This document shows positions 48,652 through 56,795 of a stretch of DNA of 64,000 bases, in pieces. Each line of letters opens with the position of its first letter. Position 1 is the first letter of the stretch. The position numbers were made by a program, and so were the translations under genes. The notes beneath the pieces are model-generated. The model was not told where the DNA came from and searched no databases. It saw only the letters and a list, made by a program, of their open reading frames with translations. Source of the stretch: UBA8914 sp034002905. GTDB taxonomy: Bacteria; Pseudomonadota; Alphaproteobacteria; UBA9219. The stretch is taken from the NCBI GenBank assembly GCA_034002905.1, contig JAVEZQ010000004.1, positions 83,963-147,962 of the forward strand. Reading direction: 5' to 3'.

Positions 48652-49679
48652 TATGCTTGCACCTTGTAGCCGAACTCGGCGGCGTTAATGGCGGTTTCTG
48701 TCCACGCTCCCGCTGTCGCCGGATTGGTCGGCCAGATTAGTTGCTGGTTGAGATAGGAATCGCCGAGAGGCAGGTCACCGCCTTCGTAGTTTGCGCCGCC
48801 CACACGCACGACAGCGCGGAGCGTGCGCGATCCCGCATCGTCTTTTCGCGCTAGAATGTTAGCCTGCACGCCGAAGACGGAAGCGTTCAACACGGCCATG
48901 TCCGTAAAGGTGAAGCTGTCGATGGTGCCTACGGTGTCGCTGGCGTTGTAGCTGGAATCCTCGTCGGAGGGCACATCGTCCACGTTTTCCCAATTGGTCG
49001 CGCTGCCCGTCGGTGTGAATTGCGCCGTCGCACCGACGCCGTTCGGATAAAGCGTATCGACGCGGCAATCGCCGAGGAAGTCGTTGTTCGTCGTTCCTGT
49101 GCCGTCGCAGATATAGAGATCGTCAATCCAGCCGTAAAGGGATGAGGAATACACGCCACCGCTTAACCTGATCGAACGCGCTGTCCCGATGGTGGAGGAA
49201 TATTTCGTGTCGCCCGTATAGGTCGCTACCGTCACGCCGTTGACGCGAAGTTCCATCGAACCTGTTGTGTCGTGAATCGTAGTTTTAAGTTCGATAAAGT
49301 TCCAAGAACCTGTCGGAAGAGCTATCGAGGAGGTTGCCAGGAGCGTCGTTTGGTCTCCCCGCCACAGGCGCAAAAGACCATCGATCCCGTGCATGCAGAG
49401 GGCGACTTGCACCGCGCCTGTATTGTCGCGCAGTTGAAGGATAGGTTTTTCATCGTTCGAGGCGTAATCGCGCTTGTAGGCAAAGCCGACGATCCATGTC
49501 GCCTGATCGTCCAAAGTCTTCAGAAGGTAGTCTCCGCCATAGTTGGCAAAACGCGCCGCGTTGCTCCCGCCGCGTCGCCCAACTCCGGGAGCGGCAGAAG
49601 CTGTGTAGGCGGTATATTTGTAAGCATAAGCCGCCGTTGTGGTGTAATGGTCAAACCCATCAATAAAGCGAAGAGCCAT
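48651..49679 (-). CDS. LamG/concanavalin-like phage structural protein
   Basis: 342 residues. FIDGFDHYTT near the start, WIVGFAYKRDY, GSWNFIELKTTIHDTTGSME and LYGWIDDLYICDGTG are typical of phage proteins with a jelly-roll, carbohydrate-binding-like domain. The C-terminal half (about 215-342) is a second beta domain. It probably forms part of the tail fibre or a host-surface-binding appendage. Located between the DUF2793-like and small repeat-protein genes. Confidence 0.8.
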   Translation of the reverse strand: MALRFIDGFDHYTTTAAYAYKYTAYTASAAPGVGRRGGSNAARFANYGGDYLLKTLDDQATWIVGFAYKRDYASNDEKPILQLRDNTGAVQVALCMHGIDGLLRLWRGDQTTLLATSSIALPTGSWNFIELKTTIHDTTGSMELRVNGVTVATYTGDTKYSSTIGTARSIRLSGGVYSSSLYGWIDDLYICDGTGTTNNDFLGDCRVDTLYPNGVGATAQFTPTGSATNWENVDDVPSDEDSSYNASDTVGTIDSFTFTDMAVLNASVFGVQANILARKDDAGSRTLRAVVRVGGANYEGGDLPLGDSYLNQQLIWPTNPATAGAWTETAINAAEFGYKVQA

Positions 49680-49691
49680 TTTCTGTTCTCC

Positions 49692-50414
49692 TTAAATGCG
49701 AAGGCCCGCGAAAGCAAAGCCAATGTCGGCAAGCGTATCGTCTGGCGAAGCGGGGGCAACCAGCGTCAGGATGTCGCCAGCCGCAAAGTCAGTCGTGGTC
49801 GTGCAGGTGAATGTCGCGCTTGTGCCGGACGCGGCAATGTTCATGGTGGCGAACTCGATCCCATTCTTGCGGATCGAGAACGACACGGCAGCCGTAGCAG
49901 CTATCGCGGCCACGCCCTTGCTGAGCGCCATGCCGGAGAGAAACCTAACGGCGCGCGGCAGAGGAAAGCGCATGATAACGGCCCCCGCGCTGGGTTTCCC
50001 CGCGAAAGAACCGCCGATGTCGTAAGGTGCAGCCCCAGATTCGGCGGCAATCGTGAGGTCGCTGCCGTTGCAATAAAGGAGCTTTCTTTCGCTGCCCCCT
50101 AACGAGATGGCCGTTCCGGACGGCGTTTTGATAGAAAGGGCATAGCCGCCCGTGGTTCCATTATCGACATAAAGGAACTTTGCATGGGCCGGAACCGTGA
50201 TCGTCCGAGCTGCTGTCAAAGTACCCGTAAACTTAAGCGCCATGTTCCCGATCATCTGCGCATCGGTCAGCGTCAGATTGGCGTCGGTGAGCGCAATACC
50301 CGTAAATTGGCACAGCGCCTTGTCCAGCACGTCGAAAGCCGTGTTGGCCGTCACTTCCTTTTGAGCTTGGCTGGCTGCGATATGGTCGATGAGCAGATTT
50401 GGCGTTGTCGTCAT
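49692..50414 (-). CDS. DUF2793-like tail protein
   Basis: 240 residues. The N-terminal block LLIDHIAASQAQKEVTANTA, then FDVLDKALCQ, matches the DUF2793 family of alphaproteobacterial phage and GTA-related tail proteins. The rest is beta-rich and Ala/Thr-rich (GTLTAARTITVPAHAKFLYV). It follows the tail-tip gene by 3 bases and is likely a fibre or tail-tip accessory. Confidence 0.75.
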   Translation of the reverse strand: MTTTPNLLIDHIAASQAQKEVTANTAFDVLDKALCQFTGIALTDANLTLTDAQMIGNMALKFTGTLTAARTITVPAHAKFLYVDNGTTGGYALSIKTPSGTAISLGGSERKLLYCNGSDLTIAAESGAAPYDIGGSFAGKPSAGAVIMRFPLPRAVRFLSGMALSKGVAAIAATAAVSFSIRKNGIEFATMNIAASGTSATFTCTTTTDFAAGDILTLVAPASPDDTLADIGFAFAGLRI

Positions 50415-50417
50415 GGC

Positions 50418-53400
50418 TTAGACCGTGGCCTTTCCGGGATACCCCCGTCCGATGGTGCTGTTCATTTGATAAACGGCGACGGATAAAACGCTCTGCGCTG
50501 CGCCAAAGTCGGCGGTTTGATCGGCAGCGTTGTAGCTCGCCATCGGCGTGGCGGCAGTCAGTGTCCGAACGACCTTATCGCCATTCAGAATGTCGATTTG
50601 ATAAGCCTCGCCGTCCTCGAACAGAGGAATGTCGATCGCATCCAGCCACTCGCCGTTCCAGCGCGTCCGGCGCACCCATGACAGGGTTAGATTGCCGTTC
50701 GCGTCGCGTATGCCCGCGATGTGGACGGGTGAGAAACACCGAAGGCTGGCCGCGTTGTATTTGAGGCTGCTTTGCGCTGCGTCGTCCCAATCCCCACCCG
50801 ATGGCAAGGCCTTGTAGTAGGTCGTCTGGCCGATTTGAGTGGCCACCATCGCCATGCGGTAAAGACTGGCCGAGGATAAGACGACGAACTTTTCGCCGAC
50901 CGCATGGCCTCCAGCAGCCCATTCTGTCCCCCGCCGTCCGCGCAAGAGACCGGAAAGTTCGTAATGATTTGCGGCCAGCAGGGTCGCGTTGCGCCATTGG
51001 ATAATTTCGTTGCCGAGCAAGGCGACATTGGCCCAGTTCAGAACCTCAAGGGTCGTCTTACTGTCCAGCGTTCCAGCCGAAAGGGAAACCTGAACCTTGC
51101 TTGTCTCATCCCATGACCAAGGGCTAAGGGGAGCCGCCAGAACATTCGACGCCCAGCCGTAGGTCGGGATTTCCGATCCCGTACCGATAATGTCCCATGT
51201 CACGCCATCGGGGGAGCGATAGAGGCTTGCGCCGCCCGCGCTCTTGATCCCGAAGGCGTAGTAAAGCCCCAACCCATCGTCTTCGGCGCGCAGCATGGGC
51301 AAGTCCATAACCAACCCAGCGATAGGCGTGGCGATGGGGATAATGGTTGACGGCAACGCTGCGCTGGCCCCTTTGGCCACCGAGCTATAGGCAATCTCGT
51401 CCTCAAAGACGGCTTGGCAAGCCACGATATTGTTGCCGCCGAAATTCACTTGCGTCAGGCGGAGCTTGAGCAAAGCCTCTTTTAAGGCCACTTCGATCAC
51501 ATCTGTTGGGTTCAGCCGGAGCCATTTGGGTGGCAGGTTCAAGTTGGCTTTTGTGCGGGCGACCCATGCGTTTGTCAGAGTCTTTTCAGCCACTTGTGCG
51601 GCTTCGTCCGCCGAAAGCACGATGGAGACTTCGACAGTTTGTTGGTCTCTTGTCGTCACGGCGTTGCCCGCGCGCGCTGCGTTTTGCGTGTTGCTTTGAT
51701 AGTCGCGGTCGGGATCGTAATGGGTCAGGTCGATCCGTTGGGGCAGTTCAAGCTCCTGTTCCCGCGTTTCGATAACCCGCACGGGGTTTTGTTCGGTTTC
51801 GCCTTCAACCGCGCCTAGATCGTCATAGGGGATGCTCGCGACCGCATCTTGGCCGCGCGGGACAAACTGCAACACCCCGTCCGTTTCCACAGCGTCCACA
51901 AAGAACGTGCCCAAAAGAGGCTCCAGCACGTCGCGCATGGAGGCGCGGCGGCTCATGACATAACCGCGCACGGATTGATCGACTTCGCTGGTCAGTATGT
52001 CGGTTTGTTTAAGCCCCGCCCGCTTGCAAAGATCGGCGATGATGGAGGCCAAGGCAACTTGATCCGAGCCATAGCGTTCAAGCGGATATTTGACCTCGCC
52101 CGCATCCGTCATGATGATGGCGCTGTGCGTGAACTTCTCGTAACAGCCCGCGAAATGCGTGGCATGGGTAGGAAGATACGGCATGAGGTTAATGGTCTTT
52201 TCAACCCGCATGCTTACGAGATCGACCAGCGTTGCCGTCAGGTCATTCGTCGCCCAAAGACGCCCTTTCTGCGGAAAGGCATAATCGTCCTGCATTGTGT
52301 AGCCGACGGCTAGCGAGACCCCATCGACATAGGCGATGAACCCATTGTCGGGATGCCATTTGACGATCCGGCCCAGCATGTTGACTTTGAAATAGAGATG
52401 CCCGGTCGTGTCGTCCCAAAAGATGATGTTCGGACGCTGACCGCTTGTCCAAGCCGACACGTCCCACTCGGCCACATCGCCGTTGCCCAGAACGTCCAAT
52501 CCCACGCGCCGGATTTTGTCGGCGGCGGCCTGCCAATAGCGGCCATCCGCGTCAGCACACATGGGCGCTTCATTGGCAGAAGGAAGGAACGTCGAGAGGT
52601 CAGCGACCAAAGCAAAGTCGAGATCGTAAACCTTGCGCGAACGATGAACGAAAATCTTGTCGCCCAGCACAAACCCGCTGACGCTAAAATCCACACGCTT
52701 GGTCGTTTTCGCTACGACAGCCATCGTATCGGGGTTGCGTTTACAAAGATGCATCCCGACGCCGTAAGCGTCTGTGGCGTGGTAAAGATAGCCTTCGCTG
52801 TCCAACCCCCGCAGGTCGCCGTACACATCGTTCACGAGCGGCACGTCGAGCGCCAGCGTGTTGTTGACGAGATCGTATTTGAAGGCACGGGTCGAATTGA
52901 CGCAGAGCAAAACGCCGCGCGAGGGGTCAATGACCCCGCCCTCGCGGTACATGCCGGAAAGTTTTGGTAGAATGACCGCGTTGCAGTCCATCGCGCCAGA
53001 AGAGACGATTTCCGCCGAGATATTGGGAATGCGGTTGGCAAAGTCGGCCAACTGCAAATCCGTGAAGGTCAGGAAGCAAAGTCCGCGATAGCCCGGCACG
53101 TTGCCCGCGCTGAGATGCATTTCCATCGTGCTGTCTGGTTTTTGGTCTTCGCTCCCCGTGTGAATGCGTACAACGCCCGGATATTTTTCGGTCGCCTGCG
53201 TGTTGCTGGCCGTCGCGTCGTAGATGAGCTTGGTATCCGCCCATACGCGCCGCACGGTCGAAACAGGCCCCGCGCAAAGCCCCACCGCAAACGATACCGA
53301 ATAAGTGTAAGTCGTGGTCGTCGCGCTGCCGCCGCCACCCTTGCCGCCGCTCTGGCGCGAAACATGCCGCGTTTCCTTAAGCGGCGTTGACCAGATCACG

Positions 53401-53624
53401 TTGCCCGACACGCGCATCGTGCCATAGACAAGCTGGATCGTCCCGCCATAGGTCGAAGTCTGAACGGAAAGATCGCTCAGGCGCGAGCCTTCGACGTTTT
53501 GCCCTTTGCTGCCACCGAACAGCAGATTGCCGAGAACGACTCCGCCCATCCAACCAATGGACGCGCCGATCCCGATGGCGGAAGTCAACCCAGCGCCAAC
53601 GAGACCAAGAGCAAGAACAGCCAT
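50418..53624 (-). CDS. Tail tip / host-specificity protein (GTA gp15-like)
   Basis: 1068 residues. A hydrophobic Gly/Ala-rich N-terminus (VLALGLVGAGLTSAIGIGAS) leads to the tip-domain sequence GGTIQLVYGTMRVSGNVIW, then SVSFAVGLCAGPV, a middle beta-propeller-like region and a Phage-tail_3-type domain (VRGYVMSRRASMRDVLEPL). The C-terminal part contains LSGLLRGRRGTEWAAGGHAV, well conserved in phage and GTA tip proteins. It is directly adjacent to the NlpC/P60 gene and ends the DUF2460-DUF2163-peptidase-tip set. Probably the receptor-contacting hub. Confidence 0.87.
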   Translation of the reverse strand: MAVLALGLVGAGLTSAIGIGASIGWMGGVVLGNLLFGGSKGQNVEGSRLSDLSVQTSTYGGTIQLVYGTMRVSGNVIWSTPLKETRHVSRQSGGKGGGGSATTTTYTYSVSFAVGLCAGPVSTVRRVWADTKLIYDATASNTQATEKYPGVVRIHTGSEDQKPDSTMEMHLSAGNVPGYRGLCFLTFTDLQLADFANRIPNISAEIVSSGAMDCNAVILPKLSGMYREGGVIDPSRGVLLCVNSTRAFKYDLVNNTLALDVPLVNDVYGDLRGLDSEGYLYHATDAYGVGMHLCKRNPDTMAVVAKTTKRVDFSVSGFVLGDKIFVHRSRKVYDLDFALVADLSTFLPSANEAPMCADADGRYWQAAADKIRRVGLDVLGNGDVAEWDVSAWTSGQRPNIIFWDDTTGHLYFKVNMLGRIVKWHPDNGFIAYVDGVSLAVGYTMQDDYAFPQKGRLWATNDLTATLVDLVSMRVEKTINLMPYLPTHATHFAGCYEKFTHSAIIMTDAGEVKYPLERYGSDQVALASIIADLCKRAGLKQTDILTSEVDQSVRGYVMSRRASMRDVLEPLLGTFFVDAVETDGVLQFVPRGQDAVASIPYDDLGAVEGETEQNPVRVIETREQELELPQRIDLTHYDPDRDYQSNTQNAARAGNAVTTRDQQTVEVSIVLSADEAAQVAEKTLTNAWVARTKANLNLPPKWLRLNPTDVIEVALKEALLKLRLTQVNFGGNNIVACQAVFEDEIAYSSVAKGASAALPSTIIPIATPIAGLVMDLPMLRAEDDGLGLYYAFGIKSAGGASLYRSPDGVTWDIIGTGSEIPTYGWASNVLAAPLSPWSWDETSKVQVSLSAGTLDSKTTLEVLNWANVALLGNEIIQWRNATLLAANHYELSGLLRGRRGTEWAAGGHAVGEKFVVLSSASLYRMAMVATQIGQTTYYKALPSGGDWDDAAQSSLKYNAASLRCFSPVHIAGIRDANGNLTLSWVRRTRWNGEWLDAIDIPLFEDGEAYQIDILNGDKVVRTLTAATPMASYNAADQTADFGAAQSVLSVAVYQMNSTIGRGYPGKATV

Positions 53625-54077
53625 TTATGGATTCTCAGCAAAATACGGGAAACGGTAGGCGGCCACAATCCGCCGCCGCCAGCTATCGTCCAGCGCGTGT
53701 TCGACCACTTTACCGACGCCGGAATAGCTGTGAGTGATGCCTTTGTCGGTGATGATTGCCACATGCTGAGGTTCGCGGCCCCATGCCATGAAATAAATAT
53801 CTGCCAGCGTCGCTTCTGCTACGGGGACTTCGACCAGCCAAGTCGCCAAGCCTTCGCGCATACGGCGGCTGTTGGGCAGCATGGAATAATTGGCGAAAGC
53901 CTGCGCCTGCGGCGAGGCCGGATCATAATCGACAAGGCCTAGCGAAACGCCAACACCTTTGACAAGGCCAATGCAATCACACCCAGCCCCCTTGACCGAG
54001 GCTTGGTGATGAAACGGCGTGTCGAGCCATGCGCGGGCTTCGGCAACCGCGTCCATGCGTGTAATTTTACTTTCCAT
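53625..54077 (-). CDS. Tail-associated NlpC/P60 cell wall peptidase
   Basis: 150 residues. The catalytic Cys33 lies in KGAGCDCIGLVKGV, with catalytic His in EPQHVAI and a further His in VVEHALDDSW. This is the phage/GTA gp14-type peptidase that opens peptidoglycan during DNA entry. The start overlaps the DUF2163 stop by 11 bases and its stop abuts the tip gene start. Confidence 0.9.
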   Translation of the reverse strand: MESKITRMDAVAEARAWLDTPFHHQASVKGAGCDCIGLVKGVGVSLGLVDYDPASPQAQAFANYSMLPNSRRMREGLATWLVEVPVAEATLADIYFMAWGREPQHVAIITDKGITHSYSGVGKVVEHALDDSWRRRIVAAYRFPYFAENP

Positions 54078-54909
54078 CGGGATAACTCAAAACAGCGTCC
54101 GTGCCGGGGACGTGCGGTTCGCCCCGAAAGTTTACGGCGTTATTGTATTTGGTGCAGCAGGTCGAGAATGCTTTGTCGCATCCGGGCTGAACGGTATAGC
54201 CATCGCCCACCGCGATTTCGGACGGCATGGGCAGAAACAATTCAAAGACCCCAGCCGCAAAGCTACGGATTTCCATCTTGCGACCTACATTCGCGCCGCT
54301 TGTCCAAGTGATAAGCCCGCCTATCCAGTAATCGTCGGCTTCGGTTCGAGCGGTATCGGTAAAGCCATAGCGATCCGTTGCCGTCGTGACCGCGCTGGCC
54401 ACCGTCAGAGCTGCCAGATCGACCTTACACCGTGCGTCGCCAAGATCGGCGCGGCAATTGGGGGTGTAAAGCTCGCCAATCTGCTGCGAAAGCGCCTGTG
54501 TTAGGCCGCGCAGTTCGGCTTTGAAGAAGGTATCTTTCATTTCCACTTGGCCGATGGTGCCACGTTTCAAAACGATCTTGCCTTGGGAGAGCGCGGCCCA
54601 ATTGACCAGAAAGATCAAAACCTCGGCATTGTCCCAATAGCCAGAACGCAAGTCGGCGGCGGTAATAGCTTCGCTGTCAAACGCGCTTTCAATATCGAGG
54701 TTGTCCACCGATAGATCGGAGATGGTCTGGATGGCCGAGCGCGTGTACCCCGTTCGAGCCTCGTACATTACATCATCGATCACAAGATCACGGTCAAAGT
54801 CTGTAAATCCAAACACAGCCCCATCCTTGCGCGTGACCTTCCAACAGGTCGCAAGGGTGGTGGTCTCGCCCGCGATATGCACCGCAAGTTGGGTGGTGGC
54901 TGATTTCAT
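54067..54909 (-). CDS. DUF2163 tail protein (GTA gp13-like)
   Basis: 280 residues. Seen: TLATCWKVTRKDGAVFGFTD, ARTGYTRSAIQTISDLSVDN, and the cysteine-rich end RADLGDARCKVD with PGCDKAFSTCC. These are signatures of the phage conserved DUF2163 family, hub proteins with a possible iron-sulfur or metal cluster in homologues. Follows DUF2460 by 3 bases. Confidence 0.92.
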   Translation of the reverse strand: MKSATTQLAVHIAGETTTLATCWKVTRKDGAVFGFTDFDRDLVIDDVMYEARTGYTRSAIQTISDLSVDNLDIESAFDSEAITAADLRSGYWDNAEVLIFLVNWAALSQGKIVLKRGTIGQVEMKDTFFKAELRGLTQALSQQIGELYTPNCRADLGDARCKVDLAALTVASAVTTATDRYGFTDTARTEADDYWIGGLITWTSGANVGRKMEIRSFAAGVFELFLPMPSEIAVGDGYTVQPGCDKAFSTCCTKYNNAVNFRGEPHVPGTDAVLSYPDGK

Positions 54910-54912
54910 GGA

Positions 54913-55512
54913 TCACACGCGGATTTCTACAATTGGAATGGACGACCATTGGTTGAGATTGAAGTTCTCAATCGTCACCTCCATGCTGTCCGTGTCGAAG
55001 CGCACGGGCACGTCAAACTCAAAATCCGCCGTAACCGCTACGCCCTGCGCCGGAGCGACCGAGAACGTCGAAACACCCGTCGCCGTATTGATCGACCAGC
55101 CGGATGTTTGTTTAACGCCCCCAAGGTAAGGCACGACCGTGCCCAACACGGGCTTCGTAATTGTGCGCACCTCGCTGCCCGCGCCGGAGGCGTAGCTTTT
55201 GACAAGCTGAAAGGTCTTTGTTGCCCCATCGCCTGTGCCAAGCAATTGGCTCGTTGCCCTGTAATCCGTCCAATCCTTGAAACGAAAACCGTAAGCCTTG
55301 CCTTTACGGGCGCGAAAGAACGCGATCAGAAGATCGAGCTGGGCTTGTTGCTTCAGACCGGACGACACGTCCCATTTGCCGCGCGCCGCCGACCAGTTCG
55401 CGTTGCGCTGCTCAAACCCCGATGCCGTTGCGACAACGGAGGTCGAGTAGGCTGGCCCACCCGACGCGCCATAGGCAATGTCGTCCGGAAAACGGACTTC
55501 GTGAAAGGTCAT
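54913..55512 (-). CDS. DUF2460 tail protein (GTA gp12-like)
   Basis: 199 residues. FHEVRFPDDIAYGASGGPAY near the start, ARGKWDVSSGLKQQAQLDLL, YGFRFKDWTDYRA and a C-terminal WSSIPIVEIRV are characteristic of DUF2460 distal tail proteins. It is the first of the four-gene tail-tip set shared with gene transfer agents. Confidence 0.93.
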   Translation of the reverse strand: MTFHEVRFPDDIAYGASGGPAYSTSVVATASGFEQRNANWSAARGKWDVSSGLKQQAQLDLLIAFFRARKGKAYGFRFKDWTDYRATSQLLGTGDGATKTFQLVKSYASGAGSEVRTITKPVLGTVVPYLGGVKQTSGWSINTATGVSTFSVAPAQGVAVTADFEFDVPVRFDTDSMEVTIENFNLNQWSSIPIVEIRV

Positions 55513-55534
55513 GTTTTATCCTTGAGGTTGGGGG

Positions 55535-55945
55535 TCAGCGAACCCCAGCGGCAATGAGATGCGCGCTATATTTCTTGTCGCTGTCCATCGTGTGATCCAT
55601 GATCCAGTTGACAAGAAAGAGAAGGACTTCTTGCGTCAAAGCGGTTGTTACACCGCTCTTATATTTTTCATAAATGCCTGAGAGCTTGTTGGTCAGAACA
55701 ATATGCTCTGCTGCATGGGCTTCAGCGGCGGGGTAGCCTGTTTCTTGGAAGAGCTTTTCTTCATAGGTGAAATGCTCGATTGTATAGTCCATAAGTCCGG
55801 TCAGCGTGTTGCCGACGACCTCGTGCCCCTTGCCTTGATAGGTCGCACCATGAAGCTCGTTCAATAAATTAACAAGCTTTTTGTGCTGGGCATCGATAGA
55901 TGGGATCCCGACGCTCATTTCGCTGTTCCAATAGATCAAGGACAT
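55535..55945 (-). CDS. Bacteriohemerythrin (cargo gene in the tail operon)
   Basis: 136 residues. All seven di-iron ligands are present with correct spacing: His21, His58, Glu62 (HFTYEE), His77 and His81 (HAAEHIV), His118 and Asp123 (HTMDSD). Hemerythrins bind oxygen reversibly or sense it and can relay it to oxygenases. It starts MSLIYWNSEMSVGIPSID, the usual single-domain bacteriohemerythrin start. Not a virion component in any phage I know; it sits between tape measure and DUF2460 genes on the same strand, so it would be expressed with late genes unless it has its own promoter. Confidence 0.93.
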   Translation of the reverse strand: MSLIYWNSEMSVGIPSIDAQHKKLVNLLNELHGATYQGKGHEVVGNTLTGLMDYTIEHFTYEEKLFQETGYPAAEAHAAEHIVLTNKLSGIYEKYKSGVTTALTQEVLLFLVNWIMDHTMDSDKKYSAHLIAAGVR

Positions 55946-55969
55946 TTTAGGCTCTCTTTTCTCAAGCCG

Positions 55970-56012
55970 GAGCGTGACCGCGAGGACGCACGGCCACGCT
56001 CTTTTTGTTTTT
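55970..56012 (+). terminator. Hairpin with T-run upstream of the hemerythrin gene
   Basis: GAGCGTG (55970-55976) pairs with CACGCTC (55995-56001), extended past one mismatch by CC/GG, and TTTTTGTTTTT follows on the plus strand. No plus-strand gene ends here. It may mark the boundary of the inserted cargo segment. Confidence 0.5.
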
Positions 56013-56083
56013 ATGAATCCTATTTAACCGCATACCAAGCCATGAATTCAAGACAACAGATGAAGGGCATTTTTCTATATAAA

Positions 56084-56299
56084 TCAATGCAGGACGAGAT
56101 CGCTTTGTTCGTCCATCAATTCAACATGAGCAAGCCCGTATGCAAGTGGCCAGCAGGAGCGAATCTCATCGCCTGAGAAACCGCTGCTTTCCATATCGGA
56201 TCGACAGCAGGAACCCTTTGCGCGGATGATGTCTGCGATGACCCGCGACATGCGTTGATACACCTCCGAAAAAACAGGATCAGAAAGATTGATATGCAT
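56084..56299 (-). CDS. Small protein with a GFSxxEIxxxW-type domain (copy 3)
   Basis: 71 residues from ATG 56299 (AAGGTG upstream). The sequence YQRMSRVIADIIRAKGSCCR followed by SGFSGDEIRSCWPLAYGLAH is a third copy of the domain found at 37669-37914 and 38383-38829, 18 kb away on the other strand. It lies upstream of the hemerythrin gene, in the same cargo segment. Confidence 0.65.
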   Translation of the reverse strand: MHINLSDPVFSEVYQRMSRVIADIIRAKGSCCRSDMESSGFSGDEIRSCWPLAYGLAHVELMDEQSDLVLH

Positions 56300-56309
56300 G
56301 GGGTTCACC

Positions 56310-56483
56310 TTATTCGGGTCTATCTGTTTTTGAAAGAAGGGAGATCGTCTTTTCAATTTTCTTAAGACGCATGTTTGCCCCTACGCCCAAGACAAGGACA
56401 AGAAGAAGCGTCAAAATGGTTGGGTTGCCAAAATAAGCCTTCAGAAAGTCGGTGCAGAGTTGCAAGGAGCTTGTATCGTTCAT
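56310..56483 (-). CDS. Small single-pass membrane protein
   Basis: 57 residues from ATG 56483 (GGGGAA upstream). One membrane segment (NPTILTLLLVLVLGVGANM) and a basic, amphipathic C-terminal helix (RLKKIEKTISLL). Ten bases before the copy 3 gene. Not recognised. Confidence 0.55.
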   Translation of the reverse strand: MNDTSSLQLCTDFLKAYFGNPTILTLLLVLVLGVGANMRLKKIEKTISLLSKTDRPE

Positions 56484-56795
56484 CGTTTTCCCCAGTTTCA
56501 GGTTCATGAGACCGCCCGAAAATCGGGCGGCACGGGGGTTAGTTAATCGCGATGAAACGATTGCGACGGCCTTTAGCCTAAGCTTGGACATCCAGACTTT
56601 TGCTTGCGCAAAAATCCGCCGCCGCCCCCCGGCCATATGAAAACGACCGATTGGCAGCGTCGTAACGTGACGCAAACACCGTTCATCGTGAGGTAACTAC
56701 ACCCCAGCGGACAGACTTGCGCCCATCCGCAAGGGCAGAATGGACGTAAGCCCTTCTTTGGTCAACAGAAAACGAGCTGTTGTGTGGATTGGTTT
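56484..56795. other. Intergenic region after the tape measure gene
   Basis: 312 bases. It holds a perfect hairpin CCGCCCGA-AAA-TCGGGCGG (56512-56530) and CAACAG/CTGTTG inverted bases near 56763-56782. The frame of the small membrane protein stays open to 56675 but without a ribosome binding site. No convincing gene; a promoter for the cargo genes may be here. Confidence 0.45.

Noticed and set aside
50418..55512. The whole element as a gene transfer agent
   Set aside because: It has its own integrase, attachment site, primase, replication initiator and control region, so it is a prophage.
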